Below are positions 32,562-44,659 of a DNA stretch of 64,000 nt, piece after piece. Origin of the DNA: Magnaporthiopsis rhizophila. Its lineage: Eukaryota; Ascomycota; Sordariomycetes; Magnaporthales; Magnaporthaceae. The stretch spans positions 186,001 through 250,000 of the forward strand of contig PYSS01000001.1 of NCBI GenBank assembly GCA_003049465.1, in the 5' to 3' direction. A program made the position numbers and the translations under genes. The notes under the pieces are model-generated. The model ran no database searches and was not told where the DNA came from. It saw only the letters and a list, made by a program, of their open reading frames with translations. The first letter of the stretch is position 1; every line of letters starts with the position of its first letter.

Positions 32562-35526
32562 ATGAACAACGTCGGCATGGCAAACATGGGCCCCATGGGC
32601 GGTCCCGTCGGTGCCCCTATGCCCATCATGGGCAACGGCAACGCACCGCCGCTCGGCCCCCAGAAGAACAGCAGGACGTTATTGAACACATATATCTACG
32701 AATACTTTCTAAGGTTCGCCTGCCCTTTTTATGGCATCTCTGACCTCGCGACGACATGGGGGTCTTCTCCTCTGCTTTAACTTTTTTTCCTTCTCTGTTT
32801 TTATTTTCTTCTTTACTGACGTCTGTGGCTGGTCCAAAGGTTTGAGATGTACGATTGTGCCCGGGCCGTCCTAAACAGCGACCCGCAACTCAATGTAAAG
32901 AAGGACAAGCGGGAAATTCGGGACGAGAACGGTAACATCACCACAAATGGTCTCGGAGACGATCCTATGGATACCGATTCCAAGGATGACATTGATGGGA
33001 AGCGGCCGGAGGATCTTCCGGCGCCCTCGCTCCCCACCTCGCAGACCGACAGCTGCTTTCTCCACGAGTGGTTCTGCATCTTCTGGGATATCTTGAATGC
33101 GCAAAAAGGCCACAGCACGAGTGCGCAGGTCAAGCAATACGTTGGTCATACTCAGGTGAGATTCGGCTCGGTGTCGACGGCATGTCCGTCTGCGTACGTT
33201 CCATTTTCACGGTCTAACACCACTGTTTCGCAGGCGCAAACCCGGATGAGGCAGCAGGCGCAACAAGAATTGCTGCGAAATATGCGCACAGATATGACGG
33301 CCGCCCATCAGCAGCAGCAGATCATAATGCGAGGCATGGCCAACGGAACCATGAACATGATGGGCAAGGGCACCAACCTGCAACGGGCTGCCATGGCCAA
33401 TAATCAAAAGTGCGTGTGCCCGGTGTGTGCGTTTGAAAACGGCGTGCTAACCTGCGGTTCTCCTTACAGCCCCCAGATGCAGATGCTAGCGCAACAACAG
33501 AAGCAGGGCCAGATGGTGCGCGATCCCTCCGACATGGACGGCAGCCGGCAGCGCCCAGCATCGCCAAACTCTACCGACAACGCGCCGTCGCCTTCCAAAC
33601 GCGCTCGGCTCGATGCAGGCCCCTTCAACCCGAACCAACCTGGGATGTTGCCCAACGGGCGTCCTGCCGGACAGGTCATGCCAGGCCAGCAGGTAGGCCA
33701 CGGCCCTCAGCAAATGCAGCAGATGTTCCTCGCCAACGGCGTTGATCCCACCGGAACTGTGAGCCCTGACCGAATACAGACACTCCAGAACTCGTCGTCA
33801 CCGGCGGTGCAAACTAAGACAATCCAGACGTATGCGCAGAATCTCCAACAGCATCATGGTAACCAGATGCCAAACAAGCCGATGCCCAACGCCGGCGGCC
33901 CCCAGGGCCAAGGCTCGCCCATGGTCCCCGGCGGACCAGACAGCACCGCGATCAACGCCTACTACAACGCGGGCGAAATGGCTGGCGGCCCCGGCATGAG
34001 GCCCGGCGGCGGTCCCGGCGGTGCTGGTGGAAGCAACCACGCGCTGCAGGACTACCAGATGCAGCTGATGCTTCTCGAGCAACAGAACAAGAAGCGTCTC
34101 CTCATGGCTCGGCAGGAGCAGGACGGTAACGGCACCGGCATGCCGCGGCCCGAAGGCCCTGGGGTTGGCCCGGGCGGTCCCGGCGGCCCGGGGGCTCCCC
34201 CTGGAGCACCAAATGCTCAGCCTTTCCAGGGCGCTTCTCCGCAGGGTGCCCGGCCTGGTGCGTCCCCGAACCCCAACGAGATGAAGCGTGCCGGTCAGAT
34301 AAACAACGGAAACATGGGCTCTCCCCTACCTGAAGGTGCTCAAAACCGGGAGTCGCCGAACCCCATGAGTTTCATCGGCAATCAGATGGACCCTAACAGT
34401 GCGCCGCACTTCTACAAAGGCATGAACGAGATGAACGGCAACATGGTTGCTGCTCAGATGAACGGCATGGCGCGGCCCCCGAGCTCTCACCCCGGGCAAC
34501 CTCCCTTCAACCAGATGAACCCGCAGCAGCAGATGATGGCTGCGCGTCAACACCAGCTTGCAGCCCAGCAGCAAGCGCAGCAGCAGCAGCAGCAAGCCCA
34601 ACAACAGTCCCAGCAGCAGCCTGGCGGACCTGGCGGACCGCCCATGCAATGGCAGGGAGGCCCGAACGGCAACCCCATGGCCGGTGGTCCGCAAGGCGGT
34701 CCGCAGCAGGCCGGGCCCCAGGGACAGCACGTCCTCGGGACCCCTCAGCAGCGGGCTGCCATGCCACCCCCTCCTACAGCCGCGGCGAACAGCAACGCAA
34801 ACCAAAGGAACCAGACTGCGTCCCCGCAGGTCAGCACTGCGGCGCCCCCTACACCTCAGCAGGGCAACAAGGCCGCTCCGAAAAAGAAGGATTCCAAGGC
34901 CAAGGACAAGGTGAGTCTGATCCCGCCACGAACAGAGGCTCTGGCCACTGGTAGTGGACACGTCTGTGCACATGCTACCGTGTGTTTGTGAACGATGACA
35001 TTCTAAACAAACGGGCCCCGACTCAGAAGAAGTCCAACGCGAATCTCAATGCCGCCGCCGGCTCGACCCCCGCTCCTGACGCCCCAACAGACGGCGAGCC
35101 GCCGACTCCCGCGACACCCATGACGCCCATGGCGAGCCAGAGCTTCGCCAACAAGGCCCAGAACGCAGGCACTACTGCTGCCCCCGTTGCTCAGCCTTTG
35201 CCAAACGGCCAGCCGCCCGCAGGTGCACCGGCCGCTGCACCTCCGGTTGCCCCTCCCCAGCATGCGGACCCGAACCAGTTTGGCATGGGAGATGTGGTAA
35301 GCCCCGCCCTCCTTGCAGGCATAATGAGCATGCCGGGAAGTGCTAACTAGGCCTGTCCGCTGCCTAGGATTTTGGAAGTATGGACTTCGCCAACCCGCTC
35401 ACCTCTGGGGATGTTCTCAACGACTTCGACTTCGACACGTTCTTGCACGACAACGTCGAAGAGAACGCGTTCGATTTCAACCCTACCTTCGGAATGGAGG
35501 GCGCAAACGAGATCGGCGCGGAGTAG
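32562..35526 (+). CDS. som1: LisH-domain transcriptional regulator Som1/SomA (Flo8-like)
   Basis: Six exons: 32562-32713, 32840-33155, 33234-33409, 33470-34910, 35027-35296 and 35368-35526, encoding 837 aa. The start 'MNNVGMANMGPMGGPVGAP' precedes a LisH dimerisation motif ('LLNTYIYEYFLRFEMYDCA', about residues 43-62) and a conserved 'SCFLHEWFCIFWDILNAQKG' block. Long Gln/Met/Pro/Gly-rich regions follow, with poly-Gln near 34570-34620, and an acidic C-terminus ('LNDFDFDTFLHDNVEENAFDF') that looks like an activation domain. Som1/SomA acts downstream of cAMP-PKA in the nucleus and controls adhesion, conidiation and host invasion in Magnaporthe and Aspergillus. Introns 2 (78 nt) and 3 (60 nt) are multiples of three without stops, so retention would still give protein. 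Confidence 0.92.
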
Positions 35527-37585
35527 GAATCTGGCTCGTTCGAGCCGCCCACTGCCGTCGTGGGTCTGCAAAACTCGCGCGCTCTGCCGGGGGATCGGCT
35601 CTTATAGCGGTGTCTGTACACGCCTCGGGACCTGTTCCGTCTCTGCCAACCTTTTACCTCACATCTAGCTGCTCACGGTGTTTCACGGTCATTTACCTCG
35701 GCGTTCCTCCGGCCTGGCTTCTTCTGTATCTTTCTCTGTGATTTATCCTTTTCTCCTTCTCCTCGTCCAGCCGCATCTTCCTCTCAACGCTTTACTTCGA
35801 GAATGGGACTCAACTTAGACCTCACCCCGAGTACCACTCCTGTTTTTTTTTTTTTTCTTTCTCTTTTTGGGATCTTCGCCCGCAGCAATCACCTTGGCCG
35901 TGTTCATCTCCGTCTGGGAGCCTCTCCTCCTGTCTATATCCAAAAACGGCTTACAGCTACATCTATCCATAATCCTCGTTACTCACTGCGGGCTTGATCG
36001 CTAGCCCCGCCCTCATCATCGTCGATTCTTTCATTGTCAAGCATTCGCGAATCAGGTGCCCTGGCTTCCTCTTTTTCCTTGTTACATCGGATAGTTTGTT
36101 TATTTTTCCTCTCTTCAGGCTTCTCATTGATGGGATCTTTGAATTTTGCATTGTCTTCTTCCTCTTGTCTCTTTTTGCCTCCCTTCCTGGATAGTCCACG
36201 GCAGCCGCTTGCTCTATGCTTCCGCGCTGGCGGCCTCGTTTCTCAAAGGACTAACATCACATAGGCACTTACGAGTTCGGATGGGGGTGGTGGGGTTTGG
36301 GGAACGGAAGGCGGGCGTGTTGTTTTGGCTTCAATTTTTTTTTTTATTTGCCCGCTCTATCTTTTTCATCTTTGGCGCACGCATCCCTGTGACACGATGG
36401 ATAAGGACTGTTTTCGTTTTTTTCTCTCTCTTTTCAGCGTGGATGTGGCGGCAGTAGAGACACTTGGTCTTATTGCGTTTGCCGGCCGATCGGTAGAGGG
36501 TTGGTGTACCTGCCGAACAATGGGCGGAGTTGGATCGCAAGTAGGCACGGGGAGCCCGACGGGGTTTGTTTGAAACCCAACAAAAAGAAAAAGCAAGGCG
36601 AAAATTTTAGTTGTTTTGTTATTTCCCCTCTCACGACAATCGTGTCGATGTTGTCTCGATTTTTCCTTTCTTCTTTCTTTTTCTTGCCCTCTCCTTCCCT
36701 TTGTTATTTCTGTTTTATCGGTCTTGAACGTGCTTGTCAGGACCGAAGATGTCGTGGCCGAGAGGGCAAGGCTGTGGGAGGACCGACACCCCTGTATTTA
36801 TTAAATCGTTCTTCCGACTAAGTGACATCATCCATTGGCTATTTAACTTGCACCTACTTGCCGAGGCATTTTGTCCAAACCGACGCTCGTGTGGTTCTAG
36901 CGACATTTCGCGTCCTCTGATCATGGAATGACCATGTATCGAGGGAGTTTCAACACGGGCAGGTTCTACAGTGTGACCCGCGTAGCCGCCAGCCAGCCAC
37001 GATTTCCCAATGGGCAAGGGTAGTTGCATCACTAGCCGCAGCTTGTTCGTTTCCGAGGCTGGCTTGCTTGCGTCTCGACGGAGCGTTGGGTCCCGCCCTT
37101 GCAGTCGTGGCTTGTAACCTCTGTCGTCTCGGGCTTGATATGAAATCTTGAGAAGGTATGAAATCACGAGTATGTGGATGGGCTCTATAGAGATCAACGC
37201 GGTGATGGCCATGTCTCGACAGTTGTTCCTTTTTTTTTTTTTTTTTCTATATCTGTTGAGCACTGGTAACTCAGGGTAACCCGCCCCAGATATAATGCTT
37301 CACCGACTGCTGCACGGGCGATGTTTTGCAGGCTTCTGGGCTGCTCCCTCCAACCTGGGCCGGGTCGCGGCTTGCATGGCTTCTTGGCCACGGGTGCGGC
37401 GTCTGCATCTAGGTTGACGCACCTCTTAGGCAGGGGAGGTATTGTCTTATCAGCCAATAGCTGGTCAAGTCGGCAGGACCATAGGTCGATAGCCACGTGT
37501 TTTGGCGCTCATGTATCGCTCCTATTTTCGACCAACCTAGTCAAAAGCCATAGGCCGGATTTAATTAGAAGGAAATGCTCGCAAG

Positions 37586-37590
37586 GGAGG

Positions 37591-37681
<91 letters not shown>
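37586..37681. repeat. (GA)n microsatellite
   Basis: About 90 bp of almost perfect GA dinucleotide repeat with GGGA edges. Translated, it yields only Arg-Glu or Ser-Leu repeats, so it is not coding. Confidence 0.97.
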
Positions 37682-38554
37682 TTGGGTGAAGAAGAAAGAT
37701 CTGGAAGGAAAAGCAAGCAAAGAAGGATCGTGCGAGCCGCAACAAGAGCAACCCCCAGGACACCGGAGATCTGCTTCACAACCAAGGTATGTTCAGAATC
37801 CCTGGCCANAAGAACTAAAACTTGATATCCTACACAAGACATCCATTGCTTTTTTGAAATTGGGACTTGGACACACTTGTGCGAGTACATTAGACAACAA
37901 TGACAGTCCTTGTGTGATCGTGAGGACCGGAAGGAACTTGAATGTCCTCGGAAAAAAGAAAAAAAAAAAAAGGCTTGGATAAACCAGGGAAGCTTGCGGC
38001 CAAGATGGGGCCTGATTGAAGGCTACTGCGAAGAATTCGAGAGGCCAGGTAGACTTTAACGGCCAATGGACAGACGCAGGATGCAAGGACAACGCCCAGC
38101 GCCACTCGCGGTCTTGCACGTGGCGTCCCGGCATCGGGCCTAGCCAGGTACCTATGCACCGTTCGACTGGGGAAGAAAGGGTCGCACAGCAGGCCATTGA
38201 CGGAGCAAAAAGCCCGCCCTGCCCTAGCTTCTCCCTTGCGCTCGCCTAAGTCTTACTGCATGCCACATGCCGCCCTGAATGCATGTACTGTACTGTACTT
38301 CAAACCTCGCCGCCCGATCTGCTTGGAGCTGACGGACGGATGGAGGGATAGCCTCGTATTTAGGATGGCAGGGCCAAGATAAACTCGGGCGTTTGACGTT
38401 GTCGTAGGTGCGTGGCTGCTTATATTCCAGTCCGGACGGCAGTGCTTCTCGTCTGAATTCAAGGGAGCATTCCGCCTGGAGCCGGCCGACTTTCCCGCTG
38501 CCTTCCTTGACTTCAGCAAAAATCCTCTCAAGGGGCCCCCACATGTGTAGAGGG

Positions 38555-38578
38555 AAAAAAAAAAAAAAAAAAAAAAAA
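38555..38578. repeat. Poly-A run
   Basis: 24 consecutive A in intergenic DNA; simple homopolymer. Confidence 0.9.
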
Positions 38579-40936
38579 TTGCAAGGCGTGCAAGGGCGAA
38601 ACCAAGCCGTTGGACCGTTGGGTGGAAAATTCGCCTGATCCGAAACAAAGGCCCCTGGAGCCGCAGCGGGAGGAAACCCTGTGTCCGCTGTCTGCCCCCT
38701 GTGCGCGGACGGGGATCCGGGGGCCTCGCCTCGAACTGCCTGCCATTCCCCTCTTCTGCTTGGGGTGACTTGTCTTGTTTTGTCTTTCTCGTTGGGATAT
38801 TAAATCTGCCGGTTGATGAATTTCGACAACGCATCGTCGCACAGGGCCCGATTGGGCTGGATGAGGCGTTTTGATTGGAGCTGGGCGCATTTTGCTCTGG
38901 TGAGCATGCACTGTTGCGGCGGCTTTGGAGGGGCACCATTCCATCACTGGCGGCCTCATACCCATGGATCTCAATTCTTTTGTGACACCAACTCTCTCCG
39001 GCGCCCACGTTTATGCCTTGGCCATCGCGCATTTCCACACACGCATTCATTCTCAAACAAACAAATGTCGTCCGGCCATATCGCATCACTGTCTGCCCGG
39101 AAATCCCGGTCCATTTCCTCGACGCTCAAGGTCGTGACGAGGATGCGGCTCACGTTCAGTCGGGCTTCCATGGTTCCCAAGCAGCAAAAGGTGTGTGGTG
39201 GGGCTCAGAGCTCTCCTGTCCGTTGGCATTGGCGGCATGGCGTTCCGTTGACAGCGCATCTCGCCGTGTTTCAGGCCGCGCCATTAGATGGAGCCCACCC
39301 TCCCTTCGACGCAGGAACATGCCGGGTCGGCTAGATTGGTGTGGCGTGCCCGGTAGCGGTGGGTGGGTGGCGTGCTTTTATTTTGTTTCTTTATTTTTCC
39401 AAGACGACCGCTGCATTTGCCAGTTCTCACTTTCATATGCCGTCCCTTGCCCAGCTCGCCCCAAGAAAAATATATTGCAGTGTTATACCCTCCATCATAG
39501 CCTCGAGATCCTTACCCCTTGCACCCGCGTTCTTTCCTCTGCCAAGTCGAACTGGACAAACGAGCGATGACGAGCCCCAATCTTGGCTTGTCCGACTCTT
39601 CGTTCCTCCCCTCCCGTTCTCCCTTGGTCCCCATGTCCTGTCTGGCTGAACCCAGAAAAGGGGGAGGAGCTGGGCGATCAGCAGGGCATTCCTTCCCATC
39701 TTTTGCTGTGCGTCTCCACGAATTCCTCGTCTGATGGTGGACGACACGGTCTCACGCTTCCCGGCACGTAGGACTGCTTATCGTCTACGCATCCAACACA
39801 ACCCGACCTTTTCTTCATTTTTTATCGCACTCTATTACTTTGCCTCGCCACCTCCTCCCCTCTGGGCTGGTTGCTGGAACTGGTCGAGCGGCACTCGGCA
39901 AGCGTCGATCCTTGCCGTTTTCTCTCGCATCGTATCAGCCTCCTTCAGGCGAAGGAAAGTAACTCTGTATCGAACAGATTATTCGCCGGCCGTCCCTGAG
40001 TGATTTTACGACAGGCTGCACCGCCTATTTGTCCTGGGCTTCTGGAACCTGCTGAGTCTCCTTGGACAGTTCCAGGATCTTTCCCCTGGCTGTCCACTCT
40101 TCATTTCCCAATCAAGCCGAGCCGCCCGGCCTCCACCTGCCAGCACTGTGGAGTCTACTGGTTCTCGGCAACGTCTCCGGTGAGGAGCCCACAGTGGCTA
40201 ACAGCCCTTGCAGACGGCCCCGTTCATGCTCGCTGCCTTTCCCAGGCGCCTCAAGACTGCAGATGCATGTGCGCAGGCCTTGGGGGCGCGCGGTCTTGTG
40301 GTCTTGGCCTTGGTATTGGCGTTTTGCCACAGGGCTTCCCCCGCCGGGCGTGCAGCAACTGCCGACATGGGGGCCACCCCTTTGCAGCCCTGCTGCATGC
40401 ATCCTGCTGTCGCCCCGTAGTATACGCATATATATACGCATGTCGTTTGGTTGCCGTCCTTTCTTTCTTTGCCGTCCCGCCCTTCAGGCCTGCCTTGTCT
40501 TGACCTCTCACACGCGGCTCGTCTTCCGTGCTTCACCTTCGTTCTTTGTACCTTCCAGGTACATCCTCCATTCGTTTTATAACCGGTTCTCAGGAAAACC
40601 CAGTCACGGCGGTGTCGTCTTCTTTCTTCCCATCGCAGGACGCCTTCGCATTCATAAGCCCCTCTATTTTCTCAAGCTTCCGCTGCCCAGGGCATCAGTG
40701 AAGCCGGGTTCGATTCACGTCCTACCCGCGCCTTTAGACTACATTCTTGACTACCTAGACTTACTCATATACCCTCTTTTTGCTTTACTTTTTATTTATT
40801 TATTTTTATCCTATTTGCTTTTCGAGGACTTTTGTCACTCCAACACTCCTTCAGCCGGAAGACACCGTACAACAACTACTACAGCATATCTACGCCTGTA
40901 ATCCCCAGGTTTCCACGACCCATCGCAACAACCAAT

Positions 40937-41866
40937 ATGCTTCACCACACCGGATTCGTACTGTCCTTCCTGGCCGCGCTCGCTTGCGCCGGCCAGGCCC
41001 CGGACCGGAGCAGCGAGGGCCTCAAAATCATCTTTGAGGACAGGTTCCCGGGCGCGCCCGGATCCGCCCCCAACGCCGAGGCCTGGACCATGATCGATGG
41101 CGGCAGGGTCACCAACAACGAGCACCAGAGGTACGAGGCCAACAACAAGAACATGCAGATCTCGGGCGGCGGCACGCTCCAGATCGTGCCCAACAAGGAC
41201 GCCACCGGCAAGTGGACGTCGGGCCGCATCGAGACCAAGGGCTCCTGGATGGCGCCCGTGGGCGGCATGCTCCACATCGAGGGCGGCATCCGGTTCGGCT
41301 GGAACCCCAGGACCAACAAACGCGGCATATGGCCCGCCTTTTGGACCATGGGCGACGCCATCCACCACGGCACCCCCTGGCCGCAGTGCGGGGAACTCGA
41401 CATCATGGAGCAGCTCAACGGCGACCCCGTGGCGTACGCGACCGTGCACTGCGGCGTCGTCCCCGGCGGGCCCTGCAACGAGATGACCGGCATTCAGGCC
41501 ACCACCCCGCTCGTCGACGACGGCTTTCACACGTGGGCCATCCGCATCGACCGCCGCAACTCCGACTGGAGGCAGCAGATCATCACCTGGACCAAGGACG
41601 GCCAGGTCTTCCACACCGTCACCGGCGCCAGGATCAACGACCAGGCCGTCTGGAGCACGCTCGCCCACAGCCCCTTGTTCATTCTCATGAACGTTGCCGT
41701 CGGCGGTAACTGTACGTCCACGACTCCTCCCTGTTCCGTTTCCTTTTGTAAGTGCTAACATCACCGGCTTGTTCTCTTTCTAGGGCCCGGTCCCCCGGAT
41801 GACTCCACCATGGGTGGATATGGTTCTATGATGGAGGTTGAGTACGTTGCCGTGTACTCTACGTAG
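40937..41866 (+). CDS. Secreted GH16 family glucanase
   Basis: Two exons, 40937-41711 and 41784-41866, encode 285 aa. Residues 1-19 ('MLHHTGFVLSFLAALACAG') form a signal peptide. The rest is a jelly-roll glycoside hydrolase of family 16: 'FEDRFPG', 'TSGRIETKGSW', 'GIWPAFWTMG' and the catalytic E-L-D-I-M-E (Glu153, Asp155, Glu158), followed by 'ATVHCG', 'DGFHTWAIRID' and 'FILMNVAVGGNWPG'. The intron falls at the Trp of 'GGNW'. GH16 members cleave or remodel beta-1,3(4)-glucans outside the cell; there is no GPI signal or extra domain, so it is probably a soluble endoglucanase rather than a Crh-type transglycosylase. Signal-peptide logic fixes the start. Substrate not determinable. Confidence 0.93.
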
Positions 41867-42049
41867 CGTTAGTAGAGAGAGAGAAACAAATGAATGACCT
41901 TTATGATGATTACTCTGCCTGTATCGTCTCTTTACTCGTCCTTGTGTCAAATCGTGAAGTCATCATGTCAAATTTCAGGTGCATCATTTGATGGAAATGT
42001 GCTGGGGGTTATTGTTGGGCGTGATGTGATGTGTGCTATTCGGCTGTCT

Positions 42050-42123
42050 GCAGTCCGGTAGATTCGAACTCCCGAGAGTGGGACTTTCCTCATCCACTAA
42101 GGATAATAAATACTCGCGACTGC
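42050..42123 (-). other. Degenerate tRNA-like element
   Basis: On the minus strand 74 nt begin GCAGTC and end GACTGC, which pair perfectly as six bases of an acceptor stem. Near the 3' end GGGAG-TTCGAAT-CTACC makes a T-arm with four of five pairs and the invariant TTCGAAT-type loop. A proper D-arm and anticodon arm are not formed. It is therefore at best a pseudo-tRNA or a tRNA-derived repeat tail. Confidence 0.25.
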
Positions 42124-42483
42124 CCAGCCATTGCTTCATGTCTTCCTTGAATCTGATTTGCTTCTGTGTTTGATTGTCCATCTTCCGCCTTGAATCTCTT
42201 GTTAATATATGTCGTTTTGCTGTTTGGCTCCCCCAATAATAAATCCTCTGTGCCTGATCTCCTCTCCATAAGGAAGCGCCACCATCTCGGCAGCAAATAT
42301 AGATATGAATTGATGACTGCGTGCCATCGGGGCTGACGCTAGCCAGCTTCATGGCGTGTTCGAGTGCCTCCACCATTCTCAAACTCGTCGAGAAGCCTGG
42401 ACCTGTAAAAATAGTGTGAGGGTCCGGTGTGCGCATTGTCTTGGCGCAGGTTTCGAAGTTGGAGATGCGACCAGTGTGAGCTT

Positions 42484-42484
<1 letters not shown>

Positions 42485-42527
<43 letters not shown>

Positions 42528-42528
42528 N
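42485..42528. repeat. Poly-T run ending in an ambiguous base
   Basis: 43 consecutive T followed by N at 42528; as at 16312, the length is likely unreliable. Confidence 0.9.
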
Positions 42529-42599
42529 TGTTTGTTGTTTTTTATGCTTGGCGTCGGAAGCTCATTTGTCGTCGTCTCGTGTGGATTTCCTAGGGTCGA

Positions 42600-42714
42600 T
42601 ATGTGAAAAGGAGGGGAGAGGGAAAAGAAGAAGAAAGTAAAAGGAAAAGGGAAAGAGGAAATGAGGAAGAGGGAATGAGGAAGAGGAAATGAGGAAGAGG
42701 AAAATAAAGCAGTG
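42600..42714. repeat. GAGGAA-rich minisatellite
   Basis: Imperfect tandem copies of an approximately 14-bp unit (ATGAGGAAGAGGAA), clearest at 42660-42705, within a purine-only strand. Confidence 0.75.
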
Positions 42715-42877
42715 GGGAGAAGCCGAAAGTTCGAAAGCGTTTGACGCCAGTAGGAGAAATGGAAATATTGCTTGTCGAGATCAGAGACTTTCTGGTCGAA
42801 CAAGGCTTTTTGCAACTTTTTTTTTTTTGCACACGTGCTGGCAGCTTTCAAGTCGTGTCTGCAGCTTTGGCGACTTC

Positions 42878-44659
42878 TCACGATGACTTCATCCACGGGA
42901 AATCGTAGAGGTGCGTCATCTCCTGTAGAGCACGGTACTCGAGGTACCTCTCGTAAGGATCGAAGAACCCGTCGTCTGGACGGGGGCCGTCGACGTCACC
43001 CAAGTTGCCGAGTGGGAGAAGCTCGGTACCGGTATCAGCGAGGCCGGCGGCGCTGCCGCCGAATGCGTAAAAACCGGCGTCCATGACGCTAAAGTCGCCG
43101 AGCGAATTGGTGAGCGTGATCAAGGGCTGGGGCATGGGATGCGCAAAGGCGTTGGGGTCGTCGAGATTGGCGTAGAGCAGAGTGTTCTGCTTGGCGGTCT
43201 CGGCCAGGCCGGCCAGCGTCTCGTCGGATGCGTCGTCCTCAAGCCGCTGCTCGTGGTCGTTGCTGTTGGCCTCGGAAATGGCCCTGGAGGCGTCGTGAAA
43301 GAACGTGGGCTGCACGATATCAGCCGCGGTCACACTGGGCCCGTAGGAGACGTATCTGAAGCGGCGGCCGAGGAGAGCATCGGTGCCGGTGTAGCGGATG
43401 ATCTTCTTCTTCTTGAATTTGCGGCGTGGGAGGGTCTGCAGCAGCCGGGAGGACTGGCAGCCAGCGTAGGCCGATGCCGCGACGGGTCCCGTGTATGGAA
43501 CGCGGGCGGGGCCCTTGCCCGGACGAGAGGCAGGAGCTGCGGCGGCAGGAGACTTGGCGACCACACGCTTCTGCTGGACAGGACGATCCTTGATCGCCTC
43601 GCCGACATCCTCAACAAACTCTTGCTTGATGTAAGAAGCAGAAGACGTCGAAGTCACACGCTCCTGCTGGGCAGCGCGATCCTTGATCGCCTCGTCGCTC
43701 TTCTTGACCAACACTTGCTTTGAGTCACGACGACCCTTGGTCGCCTTGTCGCCCTTGCTGACCAACACTTGTTTGGACTCAGCGGCACGATCGCCTGTGT
43801 AGGCAACAGCGGATCCAGACTCGGTATTGCGTGGGATGCCCGAGCCGGCAGCCTTGAACGCCAGGATGGACTCAGGCGTGCGTCCCAAGCTGGTGCCGGT
43901 GCCGGTGCCAGCCTTGGGGAAAGGGTGGGCCTTCTTGGAGGCTCCCGGGGCCATGCCATTGAGCTTCAAGCCGAAGGAAGGAACACCCTCCCTATGAGGC
44001 TGCTGCGCCGCAACAGGAACGCCTCTGTCCGAACCCGCCGGCGATATCTTCCTGTACTTTGCCGCCGGGCCGGGAGCGTGGGATGGGCCCGGACGCTTGG
44101 CGGCCATGCTGGACTGATCGCTGGGTGGCCGCTTGGCCACATCTTTGGCGGGATTGCCACTGCCGTCGAGCTTCTTGGCCCTGACGAGCGGAGACATAGC
44201 CCGGACGGGCTTGGGCGGCAGCGAGGGCGGTTTTCCGGGCGCCCAGGCACCCTATGTGTTGTATGGTCAGTGTTGATCAACTGGCATTCACTTTCCTCGT
44301 CCTGCGACTTTGCATCTGGTCTTGGCTTACCTTTCCTCCGCGGGCTGGCTGGGAGGCGAGCATGGCCGTTGGCTGTTTTTGTGGCTGTCGTGGTTAGTTC
44401 TGTGAGTGACTGGGTGGCGCATTGGGAAGAGATGAAGAGATTGGAGAGTATCGAGCTCCAAGCTGCGAATGGCATGAGAATTCTACCTGCTGAGGCTGAG
44501 CCACGGCGGGAGTCTTGGGCCCGATGACCCTGTCGGCCACCAGCACTCCGTGCAAAGAGACTTTCTGCGAGGGTGAGTTAGAGCCTAGATAATACCCTTG
44601 GGCTTTGGTTGCTTGCAGAATATATTTACCAGTCTCTTGACCCCATCGTGCGAGTCCAT
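42878..44659 (-). CDS. Unrecognised, largely disordered protein with internal repeats
   Basis: Four exons, 44659-44630, 44564-44487, 44372-44331 and 44251-42878, encode 507 aa. I do not recognise the family. The N-terminus 'MDSHDGVKRLKVSLHGVLVA' is ordered-looking. The middle is Pro/Lys/Ser-rich with basic clusters ('LVRAKKLDGSG', 'RRKFKKKKIIRYTG') that could be nuclear signals, and a tandem module ('SKQVLVKKSDEAIKDR' and relatives) occurs three times. The C-terminal 150 residues have the character of a folded or conserved tail: 'RRFRYVSYGPSVTAADIV', 'ASDETLAGLAETAKQNTLLY', 'ERYLEYRALQEMTHLYDFPW'. Three short leading exons were placed because each is GT-AG and all phases are zero. The start Met is the first in the first exon. 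Confidence 0.7.
43585..43779 (-). repeat. Three coding copies of a ~47-nt module
   Basis: Copies at about 43732-43778, 43679-43725 and 43585-43631 share minus-strand sequence for K-Q-x-(L/F)-V-x-x-x-(D/G)-(K/E)-A-(I/T)-K-(D/G)-R. Spacing is 53 and 94 nt, so it is an irregular tandem. Confidence 0.7.

Larger units (their letters stand above)
35527..40936. other. 5.4-kb gene-free stretch with simple repeats
   Basis: The longest gap in the window. The left part (35.5-36.75 kb) is T/C-rich 3' DNA of som1. A T run lies at 37229-37246, the GA microsatellite at 37586-37681, an ambiguous base at 37809 and an A run at 38555-38578. The right end is C/T-rich leader DNA of the glucanase gene. Open frames here are low-complexity and unsupported. 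Confidence 0.5.
41867..42877. other. Intergenic, convergent 3' regions with simple repeats
   Basis: Between the glucanase stop (plus) and the stop of the unknown gene (minus). Contains a tRNA-like hairpin at 42050-42123 (minus strand), a 43-T run ending in an ambiguous base, and a GAGGAA-rich minisatellite. Confidence 0.55.

Noticed and set aside
37321..37689. Open frame with Arg-Glu repeats over the GA microsatellite
   Set aside because: The peptide is a translation of simple sequence; a dinucleotide repeat has no stops in these frames.
38253..39089. 278-codon minus-strand open frame in the large gap
   Set aside because: Crosses a poly-A run (a run of Phe in translation), has low complexity and no homologous motif.
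40700..40725. GGTTCGATTC resembling a B-box
   Set aside because: No T-stem pairing and no A-box; lies in the C/T-rich leader of the glucanase gene.
40835..41764. 309-codon minus-strand open frame
   Set aside because: Complement of the GH16 gene, which has a signal peptide and catalytic residues.
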